Translations under genes and position numbers: made by a program
Shown: in pieces, positions 59,691 through 64,000 of the stretch
Position numbering within the stretch: the first letter of the stretch is position 1
How the letters are laid out: each line of letters starts with the position of its first letter
Assembly (NCBI GenBank): GCA_014529385.2
Contig: CM043943.1
Coordinates: forward strand, 152,863,592 to 152,927,591
Source of the DNA: Adiantum capillus-veneris
Taxonomy: Eukaryota > Streptophyta > Polypodiopsida > Polypodiales > Pteridaceae
DNA: 64,000 bases
Reading direction: 5' to 3'
Notes under the pieces: generated by a model
The model's input: only the letters and a program-made list of their open reading frames with translations
Told to the model about the DNA's origin: nothing
Databases searched by the model: none

Positions 59691-59851
59691 CTCTTACTAC
59701 ATCTTACAACCTTGAAGGCAATGGAAAGAGTGAAAGAGGGCACCCTCGTATCATCAAAGCTTTGGCCAAGGCTTTCGAAGGAAGAGTTGGTGAGTGGACA
59801 AAATTCTTACCATATGCTTTATGGGCTGATCGACAACACATAGCTCAGTAA
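59691..59851 (+). pseudogene. Ty3/gypsy integrase fragment
   Basis: Translation gives SYNLEGNGKSERGHPRIIKA, then LAKAFEGRVGEWTKFLPYAL and WADRQ. This is the segment around the catalytic Glu (GNGKSERGH) of a gypsy integrase core. Only this piece is present, joined directly to the truncated CACTA leader. Confidence 0.75.
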
Positions 59852-60031
59852 ATCCTATATCTAGGGTAGCTTCCAATATATATATATATTCTATGTATTT
59901 TTCTTATATTTCTTTAAATAGCTACTAGGAAGGAATAAAATCCTAGTGGGACACTAGCTTGCATGATTCTCAAAGATAACCCTATTTTAATGCATTATTG
60001 CAAGCATGATTACAAAACTTTGTCAAGGAGC

Positions 60032-60821
60032 AATGTCATGCTTTTGTTGCATGAGGTGTGTCCTTTGGAATCAAATGAAAGTCTAGGCTAAGGGGACCAC
60101 ATGAAGACTTTTGCTGCCAGAGATGGACCCTATTTTTAAGAAGTTTTTACACAAAGTTCCAGCCCAAATTGAAAAAAGTATATAAATTGGGGGTCGTAGC
60201 TAATGAGCTAAATTTTGTGCCCATATTTTTACTTTTTTGTTTGGAGCCACGGTTGAGGAGATATGATCAAAATATTGGACCCCAGTCTGCCCACATCATG
60301 GACGGACAACTCATTTCAAACTTTTCCAGTTTCTATTCACACTGGCTCTCATCATCTTGTGTAAACCCTTGGGGGTTCCCCTCACATATAAAAGGGACCT
60401 CTTCTTCCTTGAAAACCATTGAAGCATTCAAGCCATTGATGAGAGGAATTCATGACAAAATGAGTAGTAATGCCTAATTGTATTTAACCATTAACATAAG
60501 CCTAAGCCTACACTTTCTCCTAGAGGAAGACTAGCCATTCTTGTAAGCTATCCTTGGAAGATCAACTTCAATTGAAGAAGGTCTTGGAATTGGTGTATCA
60601 ATCAAAGTTGAACTCTTTCCTCTTCTTCTCTCTCCATCAAAGTACCAAAGGGTTTGACAAGTAAGATGTGTTTTACATTAATATTTTGTTGATTTCTTGT
60701 TGTTTTCTTTTTCATCTCTAATCCAACATTTATATATCTAATCTCATCTCCTTAACCAAACCTATCTCTCTCACTCTTAGAAATTCATTCTCTCTACAAA
60801 TTCTAGGTTCTCCTTGCTACA
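60032..60821 (+). repeat. Probable LTR with Pol II promoter
   Basis: It begins TGTCATGCTT and may end TTGCTACA. It has a good TATA box (ATATAAAAGGGACC, about 60386-60399) followed by C-rich and T-rich leader sequence. The position 180 bp after the integrase fragment fits the 3' LTR of the same decayed element. No partner LTR or target duplication was found, so borders are tentative. Confidence 0.4.
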
Positions 60822-60825
60822 GGTA

Positions 60826-60900
60826 AATCTCTCCCCGCACTATCCTTATTGCCTCCCCGCAGTATCCTTATTGCCTATTCTTGCCTACGGGCAAGAATAG
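60826..60900. repeat. Direct repeat plus 12 bp-stem hairpin
   Basis: CCCCGCACTATCCTTATTG and CCCCGCAGTATCCTTATTG follow each other (60835, 60858). Then CCTATTCTTGCC-TACG-GGCAAGAATAGG forms a perfect stem with a four-base loop. Confidence 0.85.
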
Positions 60901-61597
60901 GGCTTGGGAGGGAAACTTCTCATCTCTTCACTTCTCTCATATCTACATTTCTCACATACTATCCTAGATGAATAATCCACATGATGAGAATTTATATCGC
61001 CTCTGCTTTGTGCGATCTATTAGAAGTAACATATGGATATCCACAAAATACACTTTCAACAATGTATACTGTTTCTCTTTGGCCCACAAAGGCTCAATGA
61101 AATACTTCTTTCACTGGATCCCATCATACTACCTCTTATAGACTATAGCTTTTCTTTTGACGTAAGTGTAGTTATCTTGCTATGAACCAAGAGGATTTGT
61201 ATACACAATTAATCCCAATCACTAGACAAAACATATATACTATGGTAAGAACAAAATTACAATTTCAAAGAACAATTTGTAGCCTGTTTGATCGATAAAG
61301 ATTGAACGCCATTAACTCATCTATTAACCCTTTCATATTACTCCTGATATGATATGAACATAGCCTTGATGTTTTCATCTTTGTGCTGTTTTGATATTCT
61401 CTTTTGTGTTCTTTCTTTGTGTGTGTGAGTACAAGAGAGAAAGAATGAAGCTTCTTTGATTGCAATTCCTTCGAAACCCTAAACTTCATGGTATCTATGG
61501 TTTAACTCCTTCATATAGTTTTTGGAGTTCTCTCACAAAGTCTCACAGCCAAAAGCTTGGTGCTTTTCTTGGCAAGACCGCAAATTTCTTGACAGCA
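60901..61597. other. No gene recognised
   Basis: Short ORFs only, none with recognisable content, and no terminal repeats. It ends at the breakpoint where CACTA sequence starts (61598). Confidence 0.45.
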
Positions 61598-62356
61598 CGA
61601 TGTGTGTGAGGAGGATTGTCAGTCCTGCACTAAACGGGCTGTCGAAACGGAGATAGATTGATGACGAGCGTTCGAACACCTATTTACAATGGTGCACGGT
61701 ACTCGGTGCTCCAAGCATCATTGGAAGTCCTCAATTTGCAAGCAAAATTGGTTGGAGTAATGCAAGTGTCGATGCACTACTTCTATAAGTATGGAATGTG
61801 GCTTTTATATACTCTCCACTCGCTTTATGGTGCTATCTTCTAGCAATTTTACTAATACGCATGTTTGTTGTAGTTTGATGGGCAAAAATATCTTAATACC
61901 TTTCGGGGTAGGTGTGCCCCACTCACACCTGTCTTGTATCGTGCCTCCCCGCACATGGGACATGAGGTAGCATGTGCATGCTCATTGCGGTATAGCATAC
62001 AATCGTTGACGCATGCATGGATGCGCTCATACTCCATTCCAGTGCAGTGACATACGATTTAGATCGTCGACGATCTAGAGGCATGTGGTGATCTTCTGGA
62101 AACATTTTGCCCATCAAACTACAACAAACATGCATATTAGTGTAATTCCTAGAAGACGACACCATAGAGAGAGAGGGAGAGAGTATATAAAATCCACATT
62201 CCATACTTACAGAAGTAGTGCATAGACACTTGCATTAATCCAACCATATTTTGCTTGCAATTTGAGTACTTTCAACGGTGCTCAGAGCACTGAGTACCAT
62301 GCACCATCGTAAAGACGTATTCAGGCATGCGTCATCAATCTATCCTCCGTTTCGGC
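61598..62356. mobile_element. Inverted duplication of CACTA transposase fragments
   Basis: Plus-strand exon 1 end, intron 1 and start of exon 2 (61598-61888) run head-on into a minus-strand copy that covers the same parts and more of exon 2 (from 61889 near the C-P-M-C-G motif back to 62356). The minus segment in turn faces copy D, which repeats the same sequence on plus from 62360. Each adjacent pair therefore forms a long inverted repeat of about 240 and about 450 bp. Confidence 0.85.
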
Positions 62357-62359
62357 AGC

Positions 62360-64000
62360 TCCTATGGCATCTTCGTTGCACTTTGAGGTAGAGGATGAGC
62401 ACATGTTTCACATGTGTGATGAGTTACTAGCTCATGAGCGTGACGTGTGCGAGGAGGATTGTCAGACCTACACCAAACGGGCTGCCAAAACAGAGGATAG
62501 ATTGATGACACGTGCTCGAACACCTCTTTACAATGGTGCACGGTACTAGGTGCTCTGAGCATCGTTGAAAGTACTCAACTTGCAAGCAAAATTCGGTTGA
62601 GTAATGTAAGTGTCGATGCACTACTTCTGTAAGTAAGGAATGTGGCTTTTATATACTCTCTCCCTCTCTCTTTATGGTGTTGTCTTCTAGGATTTACACT
62701 AATACGCATGTTTATTGTAGTTCGATAGAAAAATGTTTCCAGAAGATCACCACATGCCTCTCGATTGTCAATGAGCTAGATCATATGTCACTGCACTGGA
62801 ATGGAGTATCCGTGTATCCATGCATGCGTCAATGATTTCATGCTCTACCGCAATGAGCATGCACATGCTACCTCATGTCCCATGTGCGGAGAGGCACGAT
62901 ACAAGACAAGTGTGAGTGGGACACACCTACCCCACAAGGTATTAAAACAGTTTAAAAGCAGGTCTATTGTGGAGCTTCTCGCGTGGCACGCAAACCATCT
63001 CTCAAATGATGAAATGATGCGTGTCCCTGCCGATTCACCTGCATGGAGGCACATCGAAACTCAATGGCCAGAGTTTGGGTTGGAGCCTTGATACTTGAGG
63101 CTTGGGTTAGCAAGTGATGGTGTCAACCCCTTCGGCACTAAGTCTACTTCATGGAGCACTTGGCCTGTGGTGATCCTCAACTACAATATTCCACGATGGG
63201 AGACAACCAAGAAGGGCAATATACTTCTTTCCTTGCTTGTGCTAGGGAAGTACAAAGTGTCAAATATTGACATTTACCTTGAGCCCCTCATCGAGGAGTT
63301 GGAGGAGTTATGGAGAGGCATTCCTGTTGTCGATGTCTCACTTGAAAAGGGGGGGGAGAGAGGCTCAAGTGAGGAGAATCATTTCTTATGTGGACTATGC
63401 ACGACAATCATGGGCTTGGAGAGATTTCTGGTAGCCCCCTGTCCTCTATCTCTCTTTCCCTCATTCCCTCTCTCCCTTTAGCGCACTTTAGTTCACTCAT
63501 CTCTCTAACCATATGATATGTATGCAAGGTTGTCCACATCGGGGCACAATGCATGTCCTACTTGCGGGCCATCGTTGGTGACGGAGATGCCCGATTCCTT
63601 GTGCAAGGTAATCCATCCAAACAACCATCGTTTCTTACCCCAAGGGTATAACAAGCACAAGGCTACAACAAATGGGAAGGCTCCTCTAAAGCTCACAATG
63701 ACAGATTGGGCAACTATTCGCTAGGGACACCACAACAACAATCCGGCTCCGTGTCCTCCACGAAAAGGTATGTCAAGGTATTCCATATTTTTATAGCTTC
63801 CATATTGGAAGGACTTAAAAATACAACACCTCTTGGATCCCAGGCACATATTCAAGAATGTAGCACAAACACTATGGGACCACATTATTGGCAAGAAGGA
63901 CTCTTTGGGTGCGAGGGAGGATTTGAGGCTTTTAAAACGTCTCCCCACCTCTACTACTCCACATCGTGCCCCAAATGGAAAGATTGTGCTTCCTAAAGCA
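62360..64000 (+). pseudogene. CACTA transposase, copy D, cut by window edge
   Basis: It starts inside exon 1 (LHFEVEDEHMFHMCDELLAH) with Leu where copies B and C have a stop; intron about 62619-62718. Exon 2 to about 63430 carries HACVNDFMLYRNEHAHATSC, MMRVPADSPAWRHIETQWPE, STWPVVILNYNIPRWETTK and YLEPLIEELEELWRG. Exon 3 from about 63530 (ACPTCGPSL, then the H-I-F-K-N-V-A-Q segment in a frame with a stop) runs to the edge. Lesions are a TAG at 62547-62549 and a nearby TGA, a short deletion near 62945 that removes the H-F-x-L-I-P region, and a stop near 63090. The N-terminal transposase-associated domain is missing because the copy begins at the inversion breakpoint. Confidence 0.88.

Noticed and set aside
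59218-59851. Pro-rich and Gly/Arg-rich ORFs around 59218-59715
   Set aside because: They are translations of poly-G tracts; only the gypsy integrase piece at the end of one of them (59691-59851) is meaningful.

Overview
The window is plant nuclear repeat DNA. The grounds are plant-type CACTA (En/Spm) transposases with GT-AG introns, a Ty3/gypsy chromovirus-like element, a TNT1-like Ty1/copia element with an initiator-Met tRNA primer site, long (CT)n arrays and a roughly 220 bp satellite. I cannot place the species; a large-genome land plant fits. Almost every coding sequence belongs to a mobile element, and most are broken.

Layout. 1-6406: decayed gypsy gag-pol and its 3' LTR. 6441-8405: an array built almost entirely of short palindromes. 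9121-13717: CACTA element A. 13930-17032: remnant of a second, diverged CACTA element with a second-ORF relic. 17033-21598: repeats, poorly identified sequence and a gypsy gag scrap. 21599-29250: an element with CGGTAATA-type ends and a minus-strand gene, split by a copia element (23192-28743). 29276-30180: tandem duplications. 30217-34075: (CT)n, an HSPA12-like exon scrap, more (CT)n and truncated CACTA copy B. 34076-39780: AT-rich sequence with an FCP1-like phosphatase relic. 39780-52873: satellite interrupted by a 9.48 kb terminal-inverted-repeat element (40776-50255). 52874-58939: (CT)n plus CACTA copy C. 59035-61590: another CACTA 5' leader scrap, a gypsy integrase scrap and a probable LTR. 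61598-64000: an inverted duplication of CACTA sequence, then CACTA copy D, cut by the window edge.

The most interesting object is the 40776-50255 element. Matching ends (CATTAGGARAAATATGAACC) lie exactly where one satellite monomer is broken. It carries four genes in two convergent pairs: a spliced transposase-like gene, a gene whose C-terminus is unmistakably a histone H3 core behind a long basic tail beginning M-A-C-T-K-Q-T-A, and two minus-strand genes that I do not recognise but that splice into uninterrupted frames of 389 and 489 codons. Between the pairs lie two large hairpins. A DNA transposon carrying a histone H3 variant is not something I know as described.

Decay shows a consistent pattern. 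Many stops and lost catalytic residues in the gypsy, copia and H3-like genes fit C-to-T (or G-to-A) change, as expected of methylated, silenced DNA. CACTA copies B, C and D share some disabling lesions, so defective copies appear to have been multiplied.
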